Part shown: in pieces, positions 45,274 to 57,640 of the stretch
How positions within the stretch are numbered: position 1 is the stretch's first letter
Layout of the letters: the number at the start of each line of letters is the position of its first letter
NCBI GenBank assembly: GCA_023101725.1
Contig: JALJCO010010304.1
Location: 310,001-374,000, forward strand
Reading direction: 5' to 3'
Origin: Atherinomorus stipes
Taxonomy: Eukaryota; Chordata; Actinopteri; Atheriniformes; Atherinidae
DNA length: 64,000 nucleotides
The notes under the pieces: model-generated
Seen by the model: the letters and a program-made list of their open reading frames with translations, nothing else
Databases searched by the model: none
Told to the model about the DNA's origin: nothing
Program-made: the position numbers and the translations under genes

Positions 45274-45800
45274 AGGTACAGTGTGTAAAAATCAAAGGTC
45301 AATGGCAGAAAAATGTGATATATAATTCAAAACTGTGTTTCTATTAATGTGTAATTGCGGCACTAGAAGAACTGTTATGTGTTTATTTTCTTAAAATGGG
45401 TCATTTATATCTTCTTGCTATACATGGAGGCTGCCATATTTTCTCCGCCATTTTTATGACGGGTGTCCCTGAATGGATGAAAAAAGGTATGTGAATTTCG
45501 AACCCTCTGAACTTTAAAACTGCTGTACCAGCTTTGTTTGGTGGGAGTTAGACACTGTTTTGGATAAGTAATACCTTTAAAGACATTAAAAGTAATTATT
45601 CATTGTACAGTCATAGCTACACCTGAGACCACTGGATCCACTCATAGAAAAAACATCTTTATGTCTGGGAGAATTTTGGCCACAAACAGCCACCATACAT
45701 GCACAAACGTGCTTGGAATTTGAAGTCATATAAAAGAAAACATTTCTTTCAAATACCCACCTACACCACTAGATGTCAGTAATTCTTACATGCTGTACCT
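45274..45800. mobile_element. TTAA-flanked non-autonomous DNA element, family D
   Basis: The left end AGGTACAGTGTGTAA and the inverted right end AGGTACAGCATGTAA are flanked by TTAA at 45270-45273 and 45801-45804. The element is 527 bp with no transposase frame. Its right TTAA is shared with the next element. Confidence 0.88.
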
Positions 45801-45804
45801 TTAA

Positions 45805-46248
45805 AGACACACCACAGAACTTTTAGCAGTTTTCTCAGTGACACACCCCTATCGACGGCTAAACTAGCATCCATCTTCATCATACCTGCACTGTGATTCC
45901 CTCCAGCCAGTAAAAGAAAGTCTTATCTTGACTCCTGTTCTGTCCCTTCCTCTCTTCCTTCAGTAATGTTTCTTTGCGCTTCTTTACCGAATCCGACATG
46001 ATGCGCGTTCAAAACACCCACAGCGTTCGTATCAGGTTAATTTCCGTTTGCTAGTAAGAGCCGCAGTGCGCAACCAATCGGCTGCAACGTCAGTTCGCGT
46101 CCTGGAGGACAAACTACATACTGCTGTTTCTGAGCCCCGGGACGCCTCTGGGCAGTAACGGCTTGAAAATGCGCATAATGACTGTTGGTGTGCCATCAAA
46201 ACGAGTCAAACGCAGATTTTTAAGGTCTAAAAGTTACGTCGTGTGTCT
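45805..46248. mobile_element. TTAA-flanked non-autonomous DNA element, family E
   Basis: The left end AGACACACCACAGAAC and the inverted right end AGACACACGACGTAAC are followed by CTTTTAG-like matches on both sides. TTAA flanks it at 45801-45804 and 46249-46252. The element is 444 bp and non-coding. Confidence 0.9.
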
Positions 46249-46252
46249 TTAA

Positions 46253-48512
46253 TACGTCTGACTTCAGTTTGTATTACAAGGTGAGTTCAGGTAGTCAGGA
46301 TTACTACACATGTGGAATGTACATGTGTACATTTAAAATAACTTAAAATTTGGAAAAGTTACTTTGATCATGATGTGAGATACAGTTTTTTTTGTTTTTT
46401 GTTTTTTTTTTAACTTCCAAATACCTGGGATTAAATGTTTTTCTCTGTTTAAAATCAGTTTTTGTTTATTTTGGAGATCCATTGTGATCTGGAGGTTGTA
46501 AGATGTGCAAATGAATAAATAGATAAATAAGTGATATATAGAATACCTTACTGGATCTGTTGTATCTTATTCCCAATTTCAAAAACAACACAGTTGACCA
46601 AAGTGCTGTAAAATAGCTTTTAAAACTTACAATTGCATTTTGAAAAGATCTAAAATGATTAATAAACCAGTTTTAGTATAAATATTTTTTAAATTAATTT
46701 TATTAAATGAATCATGTACGAGGTTTCTTGTCTTCAAATGTACAATTATATCAAATATTAGTGGGCAACAATTATAATTCTCAATTATCTATATCATATG
46801 ACATTTTTGCAATTAACTGCAATTAATAGCACAGTTTTGCACACAGTGTCCTATTCTTTGAAAAATACCACTATATGAAGAAACTGAACTAACGTTTGTT
46901 TTACAAATTCCAAAGAAATGAACGGGTTTTAGCAGCAGTGTTCCCTTTACGCAGCTGGATAATTTCTTGTATATCGATTCTTAAGTACTTATGTCACAAA
47001 ATCAAATCATTTATGACGAAGGGCCTTCCTCCTAAACACTGAGGAACAATATCTGATGAATTTCCAGCCATCAGGTGAAAACATTAAAGTGGGATTAGAA
47101 ACTCAGATCTTTTGATTAGGAAGTGTGATAAATATTCACCAAATGCAAAATAAATTCCATCCATGCACCTTTAATTTTATATTAGAGTATATTTTCTTCT
47201 AACTTTGCATTTTTAGCTTTACCAATTATCTTACCTGGAAACATCTTTAATTTGATTAAGAAAGATTATTGTTATCTGTTTTAACTGGTTAAGAAAGTGT
47301 GACTGAACAGTGGTGATTAAACATACTTACATAGTCTGACGACATCATGGAGCTCTTAGATAAAGTGACTAAGTTTCAGTATCATTTTTATTTCATTGTA
47401 TTTATTGATTTTCTACTTATATCTCATGTCTTATTTGTTGAGTTTTACAAGTGTAAAACCTTTTTACAAGGTTTTACAAGTGTTTTACAAGTGTATTAAT
47501 CCAGTTGGAAATTTCAACTGGATTAATAAATCCAAAATGAATCTATCCATCTATCTATCTACACACTTTGTCCACAACAAGCATTAATATTCAACAATAA
47601 GCCAAGGTGAAGCTTTGAACATTTAATTTTCAGTCATGTTCATGGAGCACAAGTCCATGTTTCCTATTCTGCAGCTGGTAGCAGAGACGCTGCTGCATGA
47701 GGACCAAAGACTGTTTAATAACTGGACGTAGCATCCGGTCTCGTCTGAATAGACAAAAATGAAGCCAGTTGGGCGTGTCTTACCGTCGCCATCTTGCCGT
47801 GTCACGTATGTCGTCACTCCAGGAAAATACTAAAATGGGCACAGCGCGGCCGCGGGGCAAATGATTGACTACTGACAAACTCTGGGCTAAACGCTAACCG
47901 AGCTAACATGAAACGAAGAGGAGCTAACAAAGAGAAGCCCCCTAAGCGGCATGGTTAAGGTAAGACATGCTTAGACTTGCAATTCCCTGACTAAAACCGC
48001 CGTTGTGCGACTCTGCTACAAACTGAGACCTGACTGAGAGCAAACAAGGAGCTAACTAGGAGCCTCCGGTCGGCAGGCCGGTCTTCCGGTCTGCCGCACG
48101 TCAATCATAAGGACACGCCCTTAATTATGTGTAATTTAAAGAATAAATAACTTCTAAACGAATGAGTTATAAAAAAATTCACCCCCCCTTCACAGTTGAC
48201 ATGAAGGTAAACTTGACCTATTAAACCTAAAATGATTTTTTGAACCAGACTGTAAACGTTTATTTCTGTTGTGAAGTTGGCGTTTTTAACATGGGAGTCT
48301 ATGGGGATTTGCTCTGTCTTGCAGCCAGTCCCTAGTGGATGAAGGGAGAACTACAAAAAACGGCCTTTTCTGGGTGGTGTCATTGCTGGCCACCGGAGGT
48401 TGCCGCTTGGTAAGGACTGAGTCCCGATGTTTCTGCAGAAGGGAGGGGCGTGCAGGAACACCCGCTGTTAAAGAACAGTAATACGTGCTTTCACGTCAGT
48501 CTCAAATAATAC
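46253..48512. other. No recognisable gene; possible unclassified repeat at about 47760-48420
   Basis: The section around 47760-48420 (with GTTGGGCGTGTCTTACC, CATGGGAGTCTATGGGGATT and AGTCCCTAGTGGATG) has the feel of a dispersed fish repeat, but I could not define ends or class. A short ATCT/ATCC cluster lies near 47543-47562. The rest is AT-rich and unassigned. Confidence 0.35.
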
Positions 48513-48612
48513 CAGAGAAAGTCGCTAGATTTGTTGCTTGTCGCTTTTTTGAAAAAACTCGCTAGAGGGGTCTGAAAATTCGGTAATATAGCAATAAAGT
48601 TGGCAACAGGGT
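48513..48612. mobile_element. Fragment of the hAT family at 29108-30201
   Basis: The order AGTCGCTAGATTTGT, GTCGCTTTTTTGAAAA, GCTAGAGGGGTCTGAAAA and AAGTTGGCAACAG matches the right end of 29108-30201. Only the terminal 100 bp is present, so it is a truncated copy. Confidence 0.75.
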
Positions 48613-48879
48613 TAGGAGGTGGGCCTCTTTAGGGAGCTCTGCTCCAGCATATTCTCAGTATTGTCTCGGCTCTGCAGCAAGTCAGAGTTGATCTGCCTTT
48701 GTAGAGCCCCTTCTGGCTCGGGGGCCCAAGCATTTCACGTTGGCAAACGGCGCCTCTGCATGAGGTTTTTCTGTGCTGAAAGCCAGTGAACACAGGGTAA
48801 ATTGACAAGGTGTTGGAGGGGTGAGGTGTGTGTTGGTGTGTAAGAGGATAAAGTATCCATGGGGACGGTGTATGCAGGT

Positions 48880-49300
48880 GTACAAGGGTCTCTGGGTGGC
48901 TGCTGGTGACCAGGTTCGTGGGTCTCTGGGTGGCTGCTGGTGGCCCGGGTCTTGGTTTTCTAGGCAGCTGCTGGTGGCCCAGATCTCGGGTCTTTGGGCA
49001 GCTGTTAGTGGCCCGGGTCTCGGGTCTCTGGACAGCTGCTGGTGGCCTGGGTCTCAGGTCTCTGGGGGCTGCTGGTGGCCCGGGTCTTGTGTCTCTAGGC
49101 AGCTGCTGGTGGCCCAGATCTCGGGTCTTTGGGCAGCTGTTAGTGGCCCGGGTCTCGGGTCTCTGGACAGCTGCTGGTGGCCTGGGTCTCAGGTCTCTGG
49201 GGGCTGCTGGTGGCCCGGGTCTCGGGTCTCTGGTTGGCTGCTGGTGACCTGGGTTTTGGGTCTCTGAGGGCTGCTCGTGGCCCGGGTCTTGGGTCATGCG
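48880..49300. repeat. Minisatellite, unit about 34 bp, with a 135-bp higher-order repeat
   Basis: Units read approximately TCTCTGGGTGGCTGCTGG then TGGCCCGGGTCTCGGG. Two four-unit blocks beginning TAGGCAGCTGCTGGTGGCCC at 48961 and 49096 are almost identical, a second-level period of 135 bp. The 34-bp unit changes frame each time, so the long antisense frame (48629-49297) across it is a repeat artefact rather than a gene. Confidence 0.92.
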
Positions 49301-49505
49301 GGCTTTCTCCTCCTTGCAGAAACAAGTTGCATCTGCATGACTGCATCACCATAGAGACCTTTTATTCTGCATGATCACACTGTGATGTTGCTTACCGTTG
49401 GGTGTGTACTAATACCTACTGTCTAGGTTATATCTCTTTTTTGTGTAGTTGTGTGTGTGTATGTATGATCATATGATACTTCAGTAGATGCCTTTAGTTA
49501 CTCTA

Positions 49506-50451
49506 GGGACACACTGCATGTGGAAGCGAGTCGAAGCGCAGCAGTTTCATTTCGGCGCCCATGTTAACAGACGGTGTCAACCAGATCAGGCGCTGTGGTG
49601 CGCCGCGGCACGCAGCGCCAAAATTGGCACACGGTGTGGAGTGATCAATTCAGCTTCTGTTTTATTTTCTGCGTGAGCTGCAGCCAAATTTGTTAAGGCA
49701 GGAAAATAAAGAGGAAAATGTGACAAATCTATCAAAATAAAACCAATTTCAAGGTGAAAACACCCAGATAAGCTTTAAAACCCAATCTCTTTTAAATAGA
49801 TCTAATAATATGTCTATTAGATCTAATAATATATCACGGTGGCGTGGTGGTTAGCACCGCAGCCTCACCGTAAGAATGTCACTAGTTCGATTCACGGCTG
49901 GGGAGGGGGTTCGAACAATTCCAACAGTGGCCTTCCTGTGTGGAGTTTGCATGTTCTCCCTATGTATGCATGGGTTCTTTCCGGGTTCTCCGGCTTCCTC
50001 CCACCATCCAAAGACATGCATGTTAGGTTAATTGATCACTCTAAATTGCCCCTAGGAATGAATGTGAGTGTGAATAGTTGTCCGTCTCTCTGTGTTGGCC
50101 CTGCAACAGACTGGCAACCTGTCCAGGGTGTACCCCGCCTCTCACCTGATAATAGCTGGAATAGGCTCCAGCAACCCCCGCAACCCTGAACTGGATAAGC
50201 GGTACAGAAAATGACTGACTGACTAATAATATGTCAATCATCTCTTCAAGTGATGCAAGTGGAAGGATTCACACACAGAAATGTCGAGTTTCCGTTTGTA
50301 AATGGTATTAAAGCAGAACAGGAGATGTAGCCATTGTAGAATTATCAGCTGTAGAAGTACAGGAGACTGTACTGCGAACTGTGCACGTATGATGTGCACA
50401 GAAAGAAAAGCGGTGTCAACCAGAAAATCACCTCTGCATGCAGTGTGTCCC
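49506..50451. mobile_element. TIR-bounded DNA element interrupted by a SINE
   Basis: GGGACACACTGCATG at 49506-49520 has its exact inverse at 50437-50451. Both arms contain CGGTGTCAACCAG further in. A SINE (49833-50222) with its own duplication sits inside. I could not find a duplication flanking the outer element, so the superfamily is unknown. Confidence 0.6.
49833..50222 (+). mobile_element. tRNA-derived SINE with a 10-bp target duplication
   Basis: The head GGTGGCGTGGTGGTTAGCAC has A-box character and TAGTTCGATTCACGGC has B-box character. The body contains ACTGGATAAGCGGTACAGAA and the tail is a short (TGAC)n. CTAATAATAT is duplicated at 49823-49832 and 50223-50232, evidence for retroposition. 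Two more, partial copies occur inverted at 53449-53517 and 57443-57640. Confidence 0.85.
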
Positions 50452-51800
50452 TCGCGTTAAGTTGTCTTCAGCTAGGTCGCCACCTGCAGGTCGTCCTGTA
50501 GGGGATTGCGAGTTTTGTTTTCCAGCAAAGACCATGGAATGTTGTTTATGTGTTTCTGTGCAGAAGCGTCAGTTGACTGCGTAAGTGGATCCATGTTTTT
50601 TATCTCTTTCTTTTTCACTCTCTTACCCCTCTACTTAATTAAAGACATAAAATGAAGAAAGTCAGAATATCAAGGGAAGCCGTATATTCACAAAGCTCCC
50701 CTTGGCAAAGCAAATCTGTTCAACACAACAAAGCAGCCAGAGTATCATTGTGCTTGCCACGATGCTGAACAGGACAAGTTGAATAAAACCAAAACAAACA
50801 AAAAAAAAAACCTAAAGAAAGCCAGCAAACAATGAAGCTTGAGAAAAAAAAAATGCATTAATGGATAATAAAATCTGGTGAATAATGTTAATTTTTAAGA
50901 CAATAATAAATAATAATGTGGTAACGTACTCAGCTCTATTAAATCTATATCATAACTTTAACATAATATACATAAAATTATATAAAACCATAAAGTCATA
51001 GAAAATTATTTGAATATATCAAATATGTAAATCTGTAACTGAGTTAAATTGTTGAAACTGCACACATCTCTCTCTGGAAAATTCAGTTTGTTCATAATGT
51101 CTCTGAAAAAGGACAGTTTAATTAATCTGAACAGCTTGATCAAAACTTGAGGGGAACATGTGGAGTTTTCCTTATTTATTTACAGGTTATAACTCCGCTA
51201 CTTTTATTGGTCCAGTCCAGTAGAGATCAAAAGGCACTGAAAGGGGCCAGTGAACTGGAAAAAGTTTGATTCCGTGGTTTACAAACTCTCAGCTGCACAG
51301 ATTTGAGGCTGACTGATCTAGTAAACGTGGGTATGTGTGTGAAGTGTATTCCAATAGTAACCAGCATGTGAACAGTCTGTAGGCTTTTAAACATACAATG
51401 CTGATAAATAAGCTCTTTATGTTCATCGTTTAACCACAATGGTCGCAGACAGACCCCGGGGACGCCGGTCACTGGCAGAGCCGTTGGCAGAGCATGTGGT
51501 GCCACTTTGAGACGATGGAATGTCTACTTTGGTTCATACTTTCTTGCTGGGAGGCAAATTATTTGGCATTAAATTAGTTAACTGTAAAAACAAGTTCATC
51601 TGAGAACGAGGATTTCTAAGTTTCCTGTCCAGTGAAAAGCCTGACTGAATGTTTCTGACAGTTTGAAACTTCAGAAACTTAGCTTCTCTGCCACGTTGTC
51701 CCCTGACTATAACTGCTCTGAATATGAAATTTAGTGAAAGCTTAGTTTTCACTGGAAACCTGATGAGTTTCTACTGCTACTCAACATTTTATATTTTAAA
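50452..51800. other. No recognisable feature
   Basis: AT-rich, with no gene or repeat recognised. Confidence 0.45.
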
Positions 51801-52025
51801 ACCCCAATTCCCCAGAAATCAGGACACTGTGTAAAATGAAAATTAACCAGAATACAACGATTTCCAAACCTCATCAACCCACTTTTTATTCCCTGTAGAA
51901 CATTATCAACATATCAGATGCTGGAACTGAGACATTTTACTCTTTCATGGAAAATATTAGCTCGTTTTCAGTTTGACAGACATCTCTAAGCAGTTGGAAA
52001 AGATGTTTACCATCCCTTTAATCCC
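51801..52025. mobile_element. Dispersed teleost repeat fragment (DNA element, class uncertain)
   Basis: The order AACCCCAATTCCCCAGAAAT, GGACACTGTGTAAAATG, CTGGAACTGAGACATTTTAC and ATGGAAAATATTAGCTCG matches, from memory, a very common fish repeat. Only one end is present. Confidence 0.5.
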
Positions 52026-52073
52026 CTCTGACTGGTTCAGAGAAGACGGATGGTAGTGTTTCTGGATCCTGTT

Positions 52074-53380
52074 CAAATCAAATCAAGGTTTATTTATAAA
52101 GCACATTTAACAACAACTTCATCAACTAAAGTGCTGTACAAGGAATGCATAAAAACTTTACTTTTTTTTTTTTTTTTTTAATTAAAAAATCAAATCAAAT
52201 CTTAAAAATGTAAAAATTCTGAAATAAAATACACTAAAATAAAGAACATGTCACCACAGGTTTATACTGAATTGAAAGCCAAAGCAAATGAGAAAGTTTT
52301 AATATTTATTTGAATTCGGCCACAGACTGAGTAGATCGGACCAGGAAAGGTAGCTATTCCAGAGTTTAGGAGCCACCACTGAAAAAGCTCGGTCTCCTCT
52401 GGACAACAGCCTAGATTTAGGAACAGTCAAGAGAAACTCTACCTGAAACATAAGGCTGCCGCATCTCAGACAAGTGCTGTGGGGCCAGCGAGTTCAACAA
52501 CTTGTAGACTAACAATAGAATTTTATACTTAATCTTAAAAGCAATTGGGAGCCAGAGCAAAGAAAAAAAGGAGTGATGTGCTCCCATTTTCTAGAGCCAG
52601 TCAGCATTTGGGCTGCAGCATTTTGCACTCAGAGTCGCTGGAGAGACTTCTGATCAAGCTCAACATATAGGGAGTTGCAATAATCCAAACAGATTTGATA
52701 AAATAGTGGATAGGTCTCTCAAGGTCGTCTCGTGGTTGATAGGCTTTAATTTTACCCAGAAGTCTCAATTGAAAGTAAATAGTGTTAACAACAGAACTAA
52801 TGGTTTTTCAAATGTGAAGCTCGAATCAAAGGTCACACCAAGATTTTTAACATGTGGGCTCAAATAAGAAGCCAGTGGGCCAATAGAACTATTAATATTC
52901 AAGTTGGCCACAGAAATTGAGCCACCGAAGATAAGAATTTCCATTTTATTTTTGTTTAGGGACAAGAAATTAGGGGACAATCAGTTCTGCACTTAACTCA
53001 GACAGATAACTTTTCTAAGGATGCCATGCAGTTCTCAGCTGTTATTGGCATGTAGATTTGGATGTCGTCCGCAAAACAACTAAATGAAACATTGTATTTG
53101 TTAAAAAAAAATTACCCTAGGGGCAACATATATAAAGAAAATAGGATTGGGCCCAGAATGGATCCTTGGGGAACCCCACAACTAAGTGAGGACACAGTAG
53201 AAGAGACCCGTCCAAGATGCACAGAAAAGGTTCTGTCAGTCATGAACGGAACCACTGTAGGGGTGGGCCTCTTATGACCACACAAGTCTCAAGGCGCAAT
53301 AAGAATGTAGCATGATCAACAGTATCAAACGCTACCGAGAGATCCAGGATGACCAGCACTGCAGACACTGTTCACATATG
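52074..53380 (-). pseudogene. L2-like LINE fragment, antisense, with 3' tail
   Basis: The minus strand encodes an RT palm segment near 53316-53375 (approximately VLVILDLSVAFDT), a QGSILGP-like block near 53145-53180, then LSLNKNKMEILIFGG and VKNLGVTFDSSFTFEK near 52790-52975. The 3' end leads to GTGCTTTATAAATAAACC and a (TTGAT)n tail at about 52074-52100. The domain order and tail fit an L2-type LINE. It is 5'-truncated and heavily broken. The direction is opposite to the intact L2. Confidence 0.8.
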
Positions 53381-53448
53381 GCTTCTTTCCTGCATGATAG
53401 AGCTTTACCTGGGAATGGGCAATATAGCCTAAAATCATTAATCATTCA

Positions 53449-53517
53449 CTGATTTTCCATCCCGTTTATCCAGTTCAGAGTCCAGTTGCTGGAGCCTATC
53501 GCAGCTATTATCAGGCC
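53449..53517 (-). mobile_element. SINE 3' fragment, antisense
   Basis: It matches the inverse of the 3' body of the SINE at 49833-50222 (CCGTTTATCCAGTTCAGAG, GCTGGAGCCTATCGCAGC). About 70 bp remain. Confidence 0.8.
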
Positions 53518-55964
53518 TAAAATCAAAATCACAACATATTGAGCTGTAAACCTCGGTTACAATAAATGGAGGATAACTGGCTATAGACTGGATGGGGTGG
53601 AGTCACATGACTACAGATGGTACATGTACCTCAGCGTCTTACAGGGACATGAGCTCCTATAAACAGCCAAAACACTTTTAATATAACACCTTAATTCTGC
53701 CCTTACTGGAATTTGATGTAACTTCCGAGTTTGGTAGATAGATAACAGGTTCCTCAATAAACACCCAGGAGGTCGTAGATATGTTTAGAACGTTAAAGGG
53801 ATATTGTGTAACTTTACATGCACCGGCTGTCGTCGGTCTGCCCGGTTTCACGCGAACGCAGCGTGAAAAGTATGAGGGAGCTGCTCGCGATTACACAGTG
53901 TCCCTTTAATGAGAGGTACTGTGAAACTAACAACAAACATACAAATGTTCATATTAATAAACTCAATTGAGTCAGATTCTTATTTAAATATGTGCAAACA
54001 TTAATGTGTCCATGAAAAACACAGTGACGAGTTTATCCTATCGATTAGCATGAATGCTAACTTAACATTAAAAAAACCCATAGACAGGCTGACGCAATTA
54101 TCATCGCTGCCGTTTTCAAAGCGTTGACACAAATATTCCTTTAAATGTTTATCACCTAACTCTGACATCAAATAAACATCATGATCACTTGCAGACATGT
54201 TCTTTAAGGTTATGTACAGAAAACGTGTAAAAGATGAGAGAAAACACCCAGCAGGAATGTTACTGCCAGAAACTACAGCAAGTCTGGAGAGTAAAAAAGT
54301 CCCGTGGAGGCAGTTCCACTGCCGGCTCTCTTAAAGGGGAAGCACACCTAATATACCGACATGGGAAAAATGTCGCTGTAAATGTCGGTTTTGGTATATT
54401 TTCGGTTCATTTCCCAGCTTTACCCCAACCCTTCCCCTAACCCTAACTACGACTCACCCATGATACGACATGCCTCTGGGCTGCAAGCCTTTTTCAGGAC
54501 CAAAACACTCGCAGCATCTTTGAGGCTCTACTTGGCAATAAAACCTGGAGAAAACTCCATCATCATCAAATTTCCAGCCTTTTAAAGTGTGAAGTGTATG
54601 TGGGTGTTTCAGATTGCTTTGGAAAGCCTGTGTGCAGACAGTAAGACAGAGTTTCTTCTTCCCACCTCCTCAGTGCTGGCTATCCCCTCCATGCAGCTTA
54701 AATCCAGTCATTCATATGCAGAAAGTCTGCATCTCTGTCTAATTGCTGCACTCCTACAGCAGCAAGGGTTAACCTTTCTTTCGGAAAGGTTTTTTGTCTC
54801 TCCAGAGCTCCTCATTAGACTTCTTTAAACTATATTTGGCCCAAAAGGTCATTTGCTGCAGTGGGACTGACAACTGAAACCTGTAACATCTAATCTTTAG
54901 CAAAGTCTGAATTAGAGAACCACAAAAACTTCCTGTACTGTTCTCTTTGTTCGGTTCATATTCTTCTTATTTTCTGATTATTAAAGATCTTTCAGGCATT
55001 TTTAACAATCTAAGGAATTATTTCTGCATCAGTGACTTTACATTGTCAAATATTAAGTCTTTATCTCCAAATAGCAAAAGAAAAAGCAAATGGTGGACAC
55101 TTATAAACGATTAGAGATGTGATACTGGAGAGAAAACAGATATAAAAAGAACATCTGATTTGGCTCAAAACTGAACAACATGCTGGACAGCAAGTGGTGC
55201 GTGGGCACTGCAATGCGTCCAGAACCTCCATCATCATGACACACAGTGTAAATACACTGTATTTGACTTAACACCAGCAACATTACTACGAAAAAATAAA
55301 ACTAAAAACTAAGGGACTTATTTCTAAGCTCCTTTCAAAGGATATGAATTTATGTGAGTCTGATTTAACCGCCCTGCATCTCCAGGATTTGTGTCACACC
55401 TTTTATCCTGAGAAAAGTGCAATCATAAATAATCCCAAGGAATCAAAAAACGTTTTATGGATACAATCATTGGCTTCAGTGCTCAACATACATAACAAAT
55501 ATTCATGGTGTTTCTAAAATTAAACCCTTTAAAAGCCAGGGGTTTTTTGTATTTAAGCTTAATTTCAGAATAAGACTTTTTTTTTCTTTTAAAGATAAAT
55601 TGGATAATTTTCTGTCCCAAAATTGCAAAATGGATATTTTGGAAGTGAGATTGTTAGAGCCTGGGAGTGACTAAACTTGTGTGCAACTGTAAGTGTGTGT
55701 AGGTTTGTTAGTGGTGTGTGTGTGTTGTCCAGATGGCATTTCCACTGACAGCCTATCCATATTTGGAGCATTTGCGAGTCTTGTTGACAAGACCAGTTGG
55801 TGCTTTCCCTTTCCCCGGGCACTTCTACCGGGGCTCCGTTGTTGTTAGCACACTTTAAAACTACAATAACCTGAACACCAAAGATGGAGAATAAAATGGA
55901 AACAACACTTCTGAGAACTTGCCAGGACTCAACAGGGACAAAGCATGGAGGAAAGCCTGGTGCA
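53518..55964. other. No recognisable feature
   Basis: No gene, RNA or repeat family could be assigned. Confidence 0.45.
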
Positions 55965-56205
55965 GGAATCCCCAATCCTGCTCCTCAAGGAACGGTGTCC
56001 TGTAGGCTGTAGAGGTTTCCCTGCTGAATGGCATCTGAATGGCTCTCAACAGTTCTGCCCAAGAAAGTTGACCCATTAATCTGATTGTAGTGTGCTGCAA
56101 CTTCAGTGCGTAATAAGCAGACTTCTCTGAGTCTGAATCAGGTGTGCTGCAGCAGGGAAACTTGCATGACACTGGCCCTCAAGGACCAGAATTGAGGATC
56201 TGTGA
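55965..56205. mobile_element. Decayed hAT MITE related to 29413-29626
   Basis: The left end CAGGAATCCCCAATCCTGC and the inverted right end CACAGATCCTCAATTCTGG keep the layout of the MITE at 29413-29626, including GGTGTCCTG and GGCCAGTGTC near the ends. No exact duplication is visible. Confidence 0.7.
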
Positions 56206-56820
56206 TAAGAATAAGGCCCCAACCACAAGCACATTGGTTTAACTAATTCATGTTTCTTTCCGCTTACACCTTTCATCATCATGCAAACACAGTTATAGAG
56301 CTTTAGTTATGGAACAAATTTTTGAAGAAAACTGTTTTTTGGTAACCCAGATGTGCCATTTTCATCACAAAAAGATAACCAGCATTTTTTTTTATTAATC
56401 AGATTGCACATCATTGTCTTTCTTGCATCTTTTTTTTTAAAAAAAAACATGGCAATAGTGATGTATGACTACTGTAACTCTAATCATGTTAACAGGGCTT
56501 TCAACATGTTCACATAGAAAGTAAACAGCTGATTGTACTGAAGGACGAAGGCATCACAACATAATACTATTGAGGAAAAACTTCACTTATTTTGTCTAAT
56601 CTTCCAGAAGCAATCTTTTTTTCAGCACTCTCATTGAAAAGGTCTCAGTGTTGGGGCTGGAAGGAAAAACTGAAAGAGAAATTGAAAGGCCTAAATGCTG
56701 AGGGAGAAGATAAACAGTATGTGAGTAGAGTATGTACTCAATTAAAAAAAACTGTAATAGTACAGTTTTTCTTGTATTATTGTATTATATTATTATATAA
56801 CATAGTTTTACATTATTGTA
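56206..56820. other. No recognisable feature
   Basis: AT-rich sequence with homopolymer runs near 56385 and 56432-56447; nothing assigned. Confidence 0.45.
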
Positions 56821-56892
56821 TTATTTTTCATTTCATTTCATTATTGTACACACACACACACACACACTATATTATATACATATACATATATA
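56821..56892. repeat. (CA)n and TA-rich microsatellite
   Basis: A CA run near 56848-56867 continues into TATATACATATACATATA. Confidence 0.9.
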
Positions 56893-56950
56893 CACTGCCT
56901 GGCAAAAAAAAAAAAAAAAAAAAGCCACCTGGATTTAACTAAGCAAATAG
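56893..56950. mobile_element. Tc1-like left-terminus fragment
   Basis: CACTGCCTGGC, a long A run, then GCCACCTGGATTTAACTAAG matches the first 58 bp of the Tc1 element at 6476. The rest is missing. Confidence 0.85.
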
Positions 56951-57442
56951 ATACGAGGCGCAGTCGTACGATGTTATCCGTGGTCACGTTTCCTGGTGAC
57001 ATATAATTAACATGTGGGAATGAGATAACAGAGTCATGGTGTTACAAATGTGTGCAAACAACATAAACAGCTCGTGGTCAGTCATTAATACATGAAGAAC
57101 TTAAACCATTTGTATAATGTCCTAAATGAACTCAGCTTGCTGAGTTACGGCGATTTGGGGATTTTTCATATATGTGACTGATAAAACTTCATTATAGGTT
57201 GTTATCTTTGTCATTATGTGTATTTGTACACCTGTAAGCTTTTAACCGATTGTGTTGTGGTCATGTTACTTATGCGATTGTCTATATGGAGGCGTATCTT
57301 CTTCATTTTGTCTGAAGAAGGGCATAAGCCCGAAACGTTATGACATCTAATTTTTCTGAGGAGTATTCCCTGGTGTGCTAACCTCTACTCTTTTAGTTTC
57401 AACTGATAAAACTTCCCCCATCCCTCCAATTTCAATGAAAAG
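56951..57442. other. Unassigned; carries a CTGAAGA...GAAACGTT motif at 57312-57339
   Basis: The motif CTGAAGAAGGGCATAAGCCC followed by GAAACGTT resembles a sequence I associate with Penelope-like retroelements. No coding match is visible around it. Confidence 0.35.
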
Positions 57443-57640
57443 CCAGTCAGTCAGTCATTTTCTGTACCGCTTATCCAGTTCAGGGTCGCGGGGGTTGCTG
57501 GAGCCTATCCCAGCTATTATCAGGCGTGAGGCAGGTACACCCTGGACAGGTCGCCGGTCTGTCACAGGGCCAACACAGAGAGACAGACAACCATTCACAC
57601 TCACATTCATACCTAGGGACAATTTAGAGTAACCAATTAA
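57443..57640 (-). mobile_element. SINE fragment, antisense, cut by a TTAA element
   Basis: The inverse of the SINE at 49833-50222 from its (TGAC)n tail to the GGTTAATT segment. At its TTAA a family A element is inserted; the sequence after that element (TTAACCTAAC) matches the next SINE bases, which proves the TTAA duplication. Confidence 0.88.

Noticed and set aside
48629..49297. 222-codon antisense frame with repeated PGPPAA and RPETRATN motifs
   Set aside because: It lies almost wholly in a minisatellite whose unit is open in several frames. The repeated peptide is a by-product of the repeat.
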